Assembly: GCA_036787955.1 (NCBI GenBank)
Contig: DAIQOI010000001.1
Location: 423,193-487,192, forward strand
Length of the DNA stretch: 64,000 nucleotides
Source: UBA2336 sp036787955
GTDB lineage: Bacteria > Bacteroidota > Bacteroidia > Cytophagales > Cyclobacteriaceae
Direction of reading: 5' to 3'
Each line of letters opens with the position of its first letter. The first letter of the stretch is position 1. Under the pieces are notes generated by a model. It ran no database searches. It saw nothing but the letters and a program-made list of their open reading frames with translations, and was not told the origin of the DNA. Shown piece by piece: positions 17,974 to 25,674 of this stretch. The position numbers and the translations under genes are program-made.

Positions 17974-18219
17974 ATGTTAACAGCACTTTTATTGGACATC
18001 AGCTACGCGATTATGGGCGCAGGTATCGGTGCCGGCTTGGCAGCAATTGGCGCAGGCATTGGTATCGGTCGCATCGGCGGCTCGGCCATGGAAGGCATGG
18101 CGCGTCAGCCCGAAGCATCCGGAAAAATTCAGGGTGCCATGCTGATCATCGCTGCCCTTATTGAAGTGGCCGCGCTCTTTGCGCTGGTTATCTGCCTGCT
18201 GATTTCCTTCAAAGGCTAA
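17974..18219 (+). CDS. atpE: ATP synthase F0 subunit c
   Basis: The 81-residue proteolipid has two membrane helices joined by the RQPE loop (MARQPEAS), the glycine-rich first helix (GAGIGAGLAAIGAGIG) and the ion-carrying Glu in the second helix (AALIEVAALF). The residues after the Glu (Val-Ala) are not the Ser/Thr-bearing pattern of sodium-binding c rings, so protons are the likely coupling ion. Confidence 0.95.
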   Translation: MLTALLLDISYAIMGAGIGAGLAAIGAGIGIGRIGGSAMEGMARQPEASGKIQGAMLIIAALIEVAALFALVICLLISFKG

Positions 18220-18225
18220 CGCCCG

Positions 18226-18267
18226 AAAGAACCTGCACCGGCAATGGGCCGGCAGGTTCTTTCTTTT
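18226..18267 (+). terminator. Strong hairpin with T-rich tail between atpE and atpF
   Basis: AAAGAACCTGC-A-CCGGC (18226-18242) can pair with GCCGGCAGGTTCTTT (18248-18262), broken only by one bulged A, and is followed by CTTTT. It lies inside the operon, so it may act as a partial terminator or as a 3' stabiliser that raises c-subunit yield over the other subunits. The effect is inferred, the stem is seen. Confidence 0.75.
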
Positions 18268-18305
18268 ACTGTGAAATGAAACACTGGTATAACAATTTAT
18301 AGTAT

Positions 18306-18800
18306 ATGGATTTATTAACACCGGGTACGGGGCTTATCATCTGGCAGGCGTTTGTATTCCTGCTGTTGGTTCTGTTACTATCCAAATTTGCGTGGAAGCC
18401 CATTCTCAATTCACTTAAAGAGCGGGAAACGTCCATCCAACAGGCACTGGATGCGGCCGAAAAGGCGCGGGCAGAAATGACCCGTCTTCAGGCCGACAAC
18501 GAAAAATTATTGAAAGAAGCACGCGATGAGCGCGATAAAATGTTGAAGGAAGCCCGCGACACAGCCAACCGCATCATAGACGAAGCACGTGCCGAAGCCC
18601 GCAAGTCGGCTGATAAAATTATTGACGATGCGCGCCAGGCCATTCAGCTTGAAAAACAGGCCGCCCTGCGCGAAGTAAAAGTTCAGGTGGCCCGTTTCTC
18701 ACTTCAGATTGCTGAAAAGCTTTTGAAGAAAAACCTGGAAAGCGATAAGGCTCAAAAAGAACTGATAGAGACCTATCTGAAAGACATTTCTGTAAACTGA
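18306..18800 (+). CDS. atpF: ATP synthase F0 subunit b
   Basis: The 164-residue peripheral stalk subunit has one N-terminal membrane helix (LIIWQAFVFLLLVLLLSKFAW) and then a long charged helix with the right-handed coiled-coil character of b dimers (KEARDERDKMLKEARDTANR). Length is typical. Confidence 0.94.
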   Translation: MDLLTPGTGLIIWQAFVFLLLVLLLSKFAWKPILNSLKERETSIQQALDAAEKARAEMTRLQADNEKLLKEARDERDKMLKEARDTANRIIDEARAEARKSADKIIDDARQAIQLEKQAALREVKVQVARFSLQIAEKLLKKNLESDKAQKELIETYLKDISVN

Positions 18801-18801
18801 T

Positions 18802-19362
18802 ATGGCCGAATCACGTGTTGCCTACCGGTATGTTAAATCACTGCTTCAGCTTGCCGTAGAACAAAAGGCGCTGGAAGAGGTACATGCCGACATGCAGTTA
18901 TTCAGCCGGATTTGCCAGCAAAACCGGAGTTTCACGTTAATGCTTCGCAATCCGGTAATCCGCCACGATAAGAAAAAAGATGTACTCATGGCCTTGTTCA
19001 GGGGAAGAGTACACTCGCTTACGCTGGCCATTTTCGATATCATCACCCGGAAGAACCGCGAGCCGCTGTTGCCGGAAATTGCCCGGCAGTTTCATCAGGC
19101 TTATAATGAGTACAAGGGCATAGTATCGGCTACGCTCGAAACAGCCATAGAGCCGGATAATAAACTCATGTCCGAATTTGAAAAGCTGATTAAAGAAATC
19201 AGTAAAAAGAATCAGGTTGAACTCCATACCAAAGTTGAGCCTGAAATGATTGGCGGATTTGTGCTGACGGTAAATGACAGGCAGATTGACGCTTCTATTC
19301 GCAACCGCCTGAAAGCGCTGGAGCGCGAACTGACCCGGAATCCATACATTAAAACTTTATAA
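18802..19362 (+). CDS. atpH: ATP synthase F1 subunit delta
   Basis: The 186-residue OSCP-type subunit starts with the usual VAYRYVKSLLQLA and ends with the conserved IGGFVLTVNDRQIDASIRNRL motif. It connects the b stalk with the alpha subunits. The ATG lies one base after the atpF stop. Confidence 0.94.
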   Translation: MAESRVAYRYVKSLLQLAVEQKALEEVHADMQLFSRICQQNRSFTLMLRNPVIRHDKKKDVLMALFRGRVHSLTLAIFDIITRKNREPLLPEIARQFHQAYNEYKGIVSATLETAIEPDNKLMSEFEKLIKEISKKNQVELHTKVEPEMIGGFVLTVNDRQIDASIRNRLKALERELTRNPYIKTL

Positions 19363-19365
19363 TAT

Positions 19366-19398
19366 CGAATAACGAACAACGAAAAACGACCAACGATT
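19366..19398 (+). repeat. Imperfect 7-bp tandem repeat before atpA
   Basis: The gap between atpH and atpA consists almost wholly of CGAATAA, CGAACAA, CGAAAAA, CGACCAA and a partial CGATT. All units start with CGA and all but the last end in AA. The last unit ends directly at the atpA ATG, so the repeat forms the translation initiation region of atpA. Confidence 0.8.
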
Positions 19399-20979
19399 AT
19401 GGCAGATATCAGACCCGAAGAAGTATCAGCAATATTACGCGAGCAACTGGCCCAGGCCCGTACCGATGCCGAACTGGAAGAGGTAGGCACGGTGTTGTCG
19501 GTGGGCGATGGAGTGGCCCGTATCTACGGACTTACCCAGGCTCAGGCCGGCGAACTGCTGGAATTTGAAAACGGCTTGCGCGCCATGGTGCTTAACCTCG
19601 AAGAAGATAACGTAGGTGCGGTATTGTTTGGCGACTCCAAAGGTGTACACGAAGGTGATACGGTGAAGCGCACTGGTAAAATTGCCTCCGTCATGGTGGG
19701 CGAAGGCATGCTGGGACGTGTGGTGAACACTTTAGGTGAGCCGGTTGATGGCAAAGGACCGATAACCGGTGAACTTTACGAAATGCCGCTGGAACGCAAA
19801 GCCCCCGGTGTAATCTACCGACAGCCGGTAAATGAGCCCTTGCAAACCGGGATCAAAGCCATCGACTCGATGATACCCATCGGGCGAGGTCAGCGTGAGT
19901 TAATCATTGGCGACCGCCAGACCGGAAAGACTGCTGTTGCCGTGGATACCATCATCAACCAACGTGAGTTTTACGAAAAGGGTCAGCCGGTTTACTGTAT
20001 TTATGTGGCCATAGGTCAGAAAGGTTCAACCGTTGCACAGGTAGCCTCGGCACTGGAAAAAGCCGGAGCATTGCCTTACACCATTATTGTTTCAGCCACG
20101 GCTTCTGACCCTGCACCCATGCAGTTTTTCGCACCCTTCACCGGAGCAGCCATAGGTGAATATTTCCGCGACACCGGTCGCCCGGCACTGGTAATCTATG
20201 ACGATCTTTCGAAACAGGCGGTTGCCTACCGCGAAGTGTCGTTGCTGTTGCGCAGACCTCCTGGTCGCGAAGCCTATCCGGGTGATATTTTCTATCTGCA
20301 CAGCCGCCTGCTGGAACGCGCTGCCAAAATTATTAATGACGACAGCGTGGCCCGCAATATGAACGACCTGCCCCCTTCGCTGAAAGGAAAAGTAAAGGGC
20401 GGTGGTTCGCTCACTGCCTTGCCCATTATCGAAACACAGGCAGGAGATGTTTCGGCATATATTCCGACCAACGTCATTTCTATTACAGACGGGCAGATAT
20501 TTCTGGAAACCAACCTGTTTAATGCCGGTATCCGGCCAGCCATTAATGTGGGTATATCGGTGTCGCGTGTAGGGGGTGCAGCACAGATCAAGTCTATGAA
20601 AAAAGTGGCCGGCACGTTAAAGCTTGATCAGGCCCAGTTCCGCGAACTCGAAGCCTTTGCCAAGTTTGGTTCTGATCTGGATGCCGCCACCCGGCTTACC
20701 ATTGAACGCGGGCGAAGAAACACAGAAGTGTTAAAGCAAGACCAGTATGCACCTGTTCCGGTAGAAGAGCAGGTGGCTATCATCGCAGCTTCCACGCGTG
20801 GTTATCTCGATAAAGTTCCGGTACCGAAAGTGCGTGAGTTTGAAAAGGAGTTTCTGGATCGCATGCGCACCACCCACCGCGATGTGCTGGACAATCTGCG
20901 TGCCGGCAAACTGGAAGACAGCGACCTGGAAGTAATTAAAAAAGTGGCGCTTGAAACGGCCGCGAACTTTGCTGCGTAA
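19399..20979 (+). CDS. atpA: ATP synthase F1 subunit alpha
   Basis: The 526-residue non-catalytic nucleotide-binding subunit has the beta-barrel N-terminus, the P loop GDRQTGKTAVA, the conserved DDLSKQAVAYREVSLLLRRPPGREAYPGD region (shown here only as landmarks DDLSKQA and RRPPGREAYPG) and the arginine-finger region VGISVSRVGGAAQ. Length is slightly above the E. coli 513 residues. Confidence 0.97.
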   Translation: MADIRPEEVSAILREQLAQARTDAELEEVGTVLSVGDGVARIYGLTQAQAGELLEFENGLRAMVLNLEEDNVGAVLFGDSKGVHEGDTVKRTGKIASVMVGEGMLGRVVNTLGEPVDGKGPITGELYEMPLERKAPGVIYRQPVNEPLQTGIKAIDSMIPIGRGQRELIIGDRQTGKTAVAVDTIINQREFYEKGQPVYCIYVAIGQKGSTVAQVASALEKAGALPYTIIVSATASDPAPMQFFAPFTGAAIGEYFRDTGRPALVIYDDLSKQAVAYREVSLLLRRPPGREAYPGDIFYLHSRLLERAAKIINDDSVARNMNDLPPSLKGKVKGGGSLTALPIIETQAGDVSAYIPTNVISITDGQIFLETNLFNAGIRPAINVGISVSRVGGAAQIKSMKKVAGTLKLDQAQFRELEAFAKFGSDLDAATRLTIERGRRNTEVLKQDQYAPVPVEEQVAIIAASTRGYLDKVPVPKVREFEKEFLDRMRTTHRDVLDNLRAGKLEDSDLEVIKKVALETAANFAA

Positions 20980-21000
20980 CCAATTAAATCAACGCAAGTT

Positions 21001-21879
21001 ATGCCCAGTTTAAAGGAAGTAAAGATGCGCATCAACTCGGTGATCTCTACCCAGCAGATCACCAAGGCGATGAAAATGGTGGCAGCGGCCAAACTGCGCA
21101 AGTCGCAGGATCGCATCATTCAGATGCGTCCATTCGCACAAAAAATGTCGGCTATCCTTCAGAATCTGTCGGCAAGCCAGCACGATGACTCGGCCAGTTG
21201 GTATAGCGCCACGCGCGATGTAAACAGGGTGTTACTAGTTGTAGTTACTTCCGATCGTGGCTTATGTGGGTCGTTTAATTCCAACGTATTTAAAGGTGTG
21301 CTTCGCCTTATTGAAGAGCAGTATGCCGATGTGCACAAAAGGGGTAATCTTACCATTATGCCCATCGGTAAGAAGGCGCTCGATTATTTCGGCAAAAGAA
21401 AGTATCCGGTTGTAACCGACTTTGCATTGCTGTTTTCGAAACTGAATTTTGATGAGGCCTCACGTGCTGCCGATTATCTGATGAAAAATTTCAGAAACGG
21501 CACTTATGATCGTATAGACGTTGTTTATAACGAATTCAAAAACGTTGCCACGCAAATTCTCCGTGCCGAGCAATATCTGCCGGTAGTGCCAAAGGCTACG
21601 AAAGAAAAAGTACAGGTAGATTATATCTACCAGCCCGGCAGCAGCGAGGTGCTTGAGGGTATTATACCCAAATCGCTGCGGGTGCAACTGTTCAAGGCCC
21701 TGCTCGATTCCAATGCTGCTGAAAACGGTGCGCGCATGACGGCCATGGACAAGGCTACCGAAAATGCAGGTGAATTGCTGAAAGAATTGCGACTAAGCTA
21801 TAACCGTACACGGCAGGCAGCCATTACCAAGGAGATTCTTGAAATAGTGGGCGGTGCAGAAGCACTGAAATCGTCATAA
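21001..21879 (+). CDS. atpG: ATP synthase F1 subunit gamma
   Basis: The 292-residue rotor shaft protein begins with the conserved LKEVKMRINSVISTQQITKAM-type helix (landmark STQQITKAMKMVAAAKLR), has the Rossmann-like SDRGLCGSFN centre and ends with the C-terminal helix SYNRTRQAAITKEILEIVGGA. It closes the cluster; the catalytic beta and the epsilon subunit genes are not here. Confidence 0.95.
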   Translation: MPSLKEVKMRINSVISTQQITKAMKMVAAAKLRKSQDRIIQMRPFAQKMSAILQNLSASQHDDSASWYSATRDVNRVLLVVVTSDRGLCGSFNSNVFKGVLRLIEEQYADVHKRGNLTIMPIGKKALDYFGKRKYPVVTDFALLFSKLNFDEASRAADYLMKNFRNGTYDRIDVVYNEFKNVATQILRAEQYLPVVPKATKEKVQVDYIYQPGSSEVLEGIIPKSLRVQLFKALLDSNAAENGARMTAMDKATENAGELLKELRLSYNRTRQAAITKEILEIVGGAEALKSS

Positions 21880-21904
21880 CCCTGCGGAATCCATCCATCA
21901 AAGA

Positions 21905-21928
21905 AAAGAGCCAACTGGCTCTTTTTTT
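21905..21928 (+). terminator. Rho-independent terminator of the atp operon
   Basis: AAAGAGCC-AACT-GGCTCTTT forms an 8-bp perfect stem followed by a T run, 25 bases after the atpG stop. This closes the operon before atpD could follow. Confidence 0.88.
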
Positions 21929-22040
21929 GTTTTTTTACCCTCCACGGCCCCGGGGCGGGTAAATAGGAATAATGACAAAAACCCTGTATATTGCACGGTA
22001 AGACCCCTCAAAGTTTAATGGTAAACCAACATTTCTGTCC

Positions 22041-23507
22041 ATGCAGGATTTTATTTCCCGGGTTCCCGCGGTAGTGTTTACCTGTGTTGTGCGCAAGGAC
22101 GGCACCCCTGAACTTGTTTATATCAGCGAAAATAGCCCGGCATTGCTGGGTCTATCTCCGGCCGATATCATGAAGCGATATTCTTCCTGTATAGAAATGG
22201 TACATCCGGATGATCGGGAATCTTTTGAGCAGGCATTCAGAAACGGAGCGATTCATGAAAAAGCTTTGCTTTGGGAAGGAAGATTTAAAATCAATAACAC
22301 AGTGAGGTGGGTTGAGCTGCGAAGTGGCTTGCCCGTTCGGGCAGAACAGCTAACCTATACCGGCCTGATGCTGGATATTGATGAACGCAAAAAGCAGGAA
22401 GAAGATCGATTAAAGAAAAGCGAAACACTTTTTAACCGGTTATTCAATAATGTGCCTGTAGCGTTGGTACTGCTTGATGAGAAAGGCAAAGTTTTGCTGG
22501 TAAACCGTGGATTTAATGAAATGTTTGGTTATGGACTCCTGGAGCTTCGCGGTAAAAATCTCAATGACTTTATTGTTCCGGAAAACCTTCAGAACGAGGG
22601 AATTGATCTGAATAATCTCATCGCTTCCAACAATACCATTAGTCTTGAAACGGTGCGTAAACACCGCGAAGGTAAACTGGTAAATGTTATATTATACGGT
22701 GTGCCTGTTTCGCTTGAAGACAAAACCATAGGTATATATGGTGTGTACGTAGATATAACCGAGCGAAAGAAAATTGAGGAGGAGTTAAAGATAAGAAATG
22801 CCGAGCTGGACAACTTTGTGTACAAGGTATCGCACGATTTACGGGCACCGTTATCGTCCGTTCTGGGGTTGGTTAATCTTGCCCGCCTGCCCGGGAATAC
22901 GGACGATCCGCGTATGTACCTTCAAATAATCGGGGAGAAGGTTCAGGAGTTAGATCGCTTTATCAGCGATGTGTTAAGTCACGCCAAAAATCTGAAAATG
23001 GAAGTGACGGTATCCAAGATCGAATTTGTAGAAATGCTCTCCAAGACCTTCTCCGATCTGAGTTATCTGCCGGGAGCGGGTGAAGTAGAGCTGATTACCC
23101 AGGTTACCGGTGAGGAGTTCTACAGTGATCCCTGGCGGTTGGGCGAAATATTCCGGAACCTGGTTTCCAACGCCATTAAGTACCGCAACAAAAAGCAGGC
23201 CCGTCCGCAAATCAATGTGCAGATTCACACCACCTTGCAGCAATGCCATATTAAGTTTGCAGACAACGGTATTGGCATAGCCGAAAGCGATATCGATAAA
23301 ATTTTTGAAATGTTTTACCGGGCATCCGAGCAATCGGACGGCTCGGGAATTGGTTTGTATATTGTAAAAAATGCCATTGAAAAACTCGGTGGACGCATAA
23401 CCGTAAGCAGTTCGCCGGGCTTTGGCACCACATTTGAAATATGGCTGCCCAATCAACGTAGTACCCAACAAAAAGATAATCTCTACCGGTATTTACAGTC
23501 CCAATGA
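22041..23507 (+). CDS. PAS-domain sensor histidine kinase
   Basis: The 488-residue protein has no membrane segment. It has two PAS domains (about 1-120 with a PAC-like LDIDERKKQEED end, and 125-245 ending in VDITERKKIEE), a HisKA dimerisation domain with the phosphorylated His in SHDLRAPL (about residue 267), and an HATPase domain with N box NLVSNAIKY, G1 ADNGIGI and G2 GSGIGLYIVK. It is therefore a cytoplasmic kinase sensing an internal signal. No response regulator is adjacent, so it is an orphan kinase here. Its stop overlaps the next ATG by 4 bases. Confidence 0.92.
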   Translation: MQDFISRVPAVVFTCVVRKDGTPELVYISENSPALLGLSPADIMKRYSSCIEMVHPDDRESFEQAFRNGAIHEKALLWEGRFKINNTVRWVELRSGLPVRAEQLTYTGLMLDIDERKKQEEDRLKKSETLFNRLFNNVPVALVLLDEKGKVLLVNRGFNEMFGYGLLELRGKNLNDFIVPENLQNEGIDLNNLIASNNTISLETVRKHREGKLVNVILYGVPVSLEDKTIGIYGVYVDITERKKIEEELKIRNAELDNFVYKVSHDLRAPLSSVLGLVNLARLPGNTDDPRMYLQIIGEKVQELDRFISDVLSHAKNLKMEVTVSKIEFVEMLSKTFSDLSYLPGAGEVELITQVTGEEFYSDPWRLGEIFRNLVSNAIKYRNKKQARPQINVQIHTTLQQCHIKFADNGIGIAESDIDKIFEMFYRASEQSDGSGIGLYIVKNAIEKLGGRITVSSSPGFGTTFEIWLPNQRSTQQKDNLYRYLQSQ

Positions 23508-24673
23508 AATTACTTGAAGTTAAAACCAAAGCTCAGGTTCGTGAATTTCTGCACCTGCCGGTTAAACTATACCATAACCAAAAGCACTGGATACGCCCGT
23601 TGGACAAAGACATTGAAGCGGTATTCGATCCAAAGAAAAACAAAGCATTTCAGCACGGTGAATGCACTCGCTGGATTTTACAGAACAATGCAGGTGAAAC
23701 AATTGGTCGTGTTGCGGCATTTGTCAATCATAAAACCGCAAATAAGGGCAATGATCAACCTACCGGCGGCATGGGTTTTTTTGAATGCATCAATGATCAG
23801 GATGCAGCCTTTGCGCTGTTTGATCAGTGCAAACAGTGGCTAACTGAACGAGGAATGGAAGCCATGGACGGTCCGATAAACTTCGGCAACCGCGATCGCT
23901 GGTGGGGGCTTCTTATTGAGGGCTTTGACCGCGAACCCAACTACCTGTGCAATTACAACTTACCCTACTATAAGGAATTTTTCGAGGCCTATGGTTTTCA
24001 GGTGTATTTCTATCAGTTTACCTACGGACGCCCGATCATGGGGCCGGTTGATCCGCGGTTGTATGAAAAGGCCGAAAAGGCTTTTGCCGATCCCAACTAT
24101 TCGTTTCGTTATCCCCAAAAGATTGATGTGAACAAACTGGCCGATGAAATCCGATACGTATATAACCGCGCCTGGGCGAAAAGGGGTGAAATACCTGAGC
24201 TCACAGAATATCAGTCACGTGTGCTGGTTAAACAAATGAAGCCTATATTAGACAAACGGCTTATCTGGTTCGGCTACTATAAAGATGAGCCGGTTGCCTT
24301 TTTTATTTCTTTGCCCGAGCTCAATCAGATTTTTAAACATCTGAACGGGCAGTTTCACCTGTTGGCCAAACTGAAGTTTTTGTGGCATAAATGGCTCGGA
24401 ACCAACAAAAAAGCATTTGGAGTGTTGTTTGGTGTTGTGCCTGAGCATCAGGGCAAAGGTGTGGATGGTGCCATCATCGAGTCGTTCAGAAGAATTGCGC
24501 AGGTGGATTCCTTCCCTTACAAGGAGTATGAAATGAACTGGATAGGTGATTTTAATCCCAAGATGATCCGTGTGGCCGAACAGGTTACACCCCATGTTGT
24601 AAAACGACATGCCACTTACCGCAAGCTCTTTGATGAGAGTAAACCTTTTAAACGCTTTCCGATAATTTCCTGA
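23504..24673 (+). CDS. GNAT-fold N-acetyltransferase-like protein
   Basis: The 389-residue protein resembles long GNAT-type proteins of the YghO group. The N-terminal half carries YHNQKHWIRPLDKDIE and GFFECINDQDAA; the C-terminal half has an acetyl-CoA-binding pattern in VVPEHQGKGVDGAII followed by YKEYEMNWIGDFN. The substrate is unknown. Overlap with the histidine kinase gene (ATGA) shows translational coupling, and the VTT membrane protein gene follows after 4 bases. Confidence 0.75.
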   Translation: MKLLEVKTKAQVREFLHLPVKLYHNQKHWIRPLDKDIEAVFDPKKNKAFQHGECTRWILQNNAGETIGRVAAFVNHKTANKGNDQPTGGMGFFECINDQDAAFALFDQCKQWLTERGMEAMDGPINFGNRDRWWGLLIEGFDREPNYLCNYNLPYYKEFFEAYGFQVYFYQFTYGRPIMGPVDPRLYEKAEKAFADPNYSFRYPQKIDVNKLADEIRYVYNRAWAKRGEIPELTEYQSRVLVKQMKPILDKRLIWFGYYKDEPVAFFISLPELNQIFKHLNGQFHLLAKLKFLWHKWLGTNKKAFGVLFGVVPEHQGKGVDGAIIESFRRIAQVDSFPYKEYEMNWIGDFNPKMIRVAEQVTPHVVKRHATYRKLFDESKPFKRFPIIS

Positions 24674-24677
24674 ATCT

Positions 24678-25271
24678 ATGAAAAATCACCGGGAAGAAAG
24701 CCGTTCAAGGTTTCTGATTAAAAATCTGCTGCGCGGAATCCTGTGGTTTGCTGTAATCATTACGGCTTTTATCCTGGCTGAAGAGTATATCCGTTCAACA
24801 TTCGAGCACGATCTCGAAGCCATTCAGGATAAGCCGATCATCATGTTTATGGTATTCTTTGCATCGGAAGTGATCTTTGGTCTGATACCACCGGAGTTTT
24901 TTATGCTCATCTGGATCCTGCATAAAATTACCCTCTTGCAGTACATCCTCAATCTTGCCCTGCTTACAATTCTATCGTATTTGGCCGGTATTATGGGTTA
25001 TCTTATCGGCAGCAACTTTTCGCGTACGGTTTTCTACAAGAAACTGTACGTTCGCTACCTGCTTCAATATGAGCAGCAGCTTAAGCGTTACGGAGCTTTT
25101 CTGGTGCTGGTGGCAGCTGTAACACCCATACCCTATTCGGCCACCTGTATGCTGGCCGGATCAGTTAATCTTCCGTTCAAACAATTTCTTCTTATCGGCA
25201 TTGCGCGTGTTGTACGCTTTGCCGCCTATGGTTACCTGGTGTGGGCTTTCCCCAACTGGTTTTCGGCCTGA
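24678..25271 (+). CDS. DedA/VTT-like membrane protein
   Basis: The 197-residue protein has four to five hydrophobic segments and a VTT-like core with GLIPPEFFMLIW, GYLIGSNFSR and the TPIPYSATCMLAG loop. VTT/DedA proteins act as lipid or small-solute transporters or scramblases; this member is short and divergent. It is the third gene of the kinase-GNAT-VTT unit and converges on the DUF2892 gene. Confidence 0.7.
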   Translation: MKNHREESRSRFLIKNLLRGILWFAVIITAFILAEEYIRSTFEHDLEAIQDKPIIMFMVFFASEVIFGLIPPEFFMLIWILHKITLLQYILNLALLTILSYLAGIMGYLIGSNFSRTVFYKKLYVRYLLQYEQQLKRYGAFLVLVAAVTPIPYSATCMLAGSVNLPFKQFLLIGIARVVRFAAYGYLVWAFPNWFSA

Positions 25272-25275
25272 GGCT

Positions 25276-25485
25276 TCAGCCTTCCTTGGTGGGGCAGGTA
25301 TTCATCCCAAACAAGGCATAGAGCGGACAGAAGCTCACCAGGCTGGTCAACACAAACACACCGGCCAACACCAGGAGTACCACTCCAAGCGTGCCCGTAA
25401 TGGTGCCTGTAAAATACAGGCCAGCGATAATTGCCGCAATAATGATGCGGATGATGCGATCGGTATTACCCATGTTCTTTTTCAT
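25276..25485 (-). CDS. DUF2892 family small membrane protein
   Basis: The 69-residue protein has the DUF2892 pattern: NTDRIIRIIIAAIIAGLYF, a second membrane helix, and the conserved FCPLYALFGMNTCP end with two cysteines. The domain also occurs fused to rhodanese domains (YgaP type). It is directly behind a 31-residue membrane ORF on the same strand. Confidence 0.82.
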   Translation of the reverse strand: MKKNMGNTDRIIRIIIAAIIAGLYFTGTITGTLGVVLLVLAGVFVLTSLVSFCPLYALFGMNTCPTKEG

Positions 25486-25489
25486 ATTT

Positions 25490-25585
25490 TCAGGAAGTTA
25501 AGGTTTCAACCATCCAGACTAAAGCCCAGGCAAGACTCAGACAAATCAGACAAATCCAAAATAACTTGACTGCCTTACTTTTCAT
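25490..25585 (-). CDS. Putative 31-residue single-pass membrane peptide
   Basis: An ATG at 25585 opens a 31-codon frame with a basic start (MKSKAVK), one long hydrophobic segment (LFWICLICLSLAWALVW) and a TGA four bases before the DUF2892 ATG. The basic start plus one membrane span and the tight spacing look real, but the peptide is too short to identify and no homologue is known to me. Confidence 0.4.
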   Translation of the reverse strand: MKSKAVKLFWICLICLSLAWALVWMVETLTS

Positions 25586-25674
25586 TCGTATATCGTAAGG
25601 TAAATGTAAATTTTTTACCCGAAAAGACCAGTAACTTAGGTCACCATGTTCAATGACTTAGATCATAGCTATTT

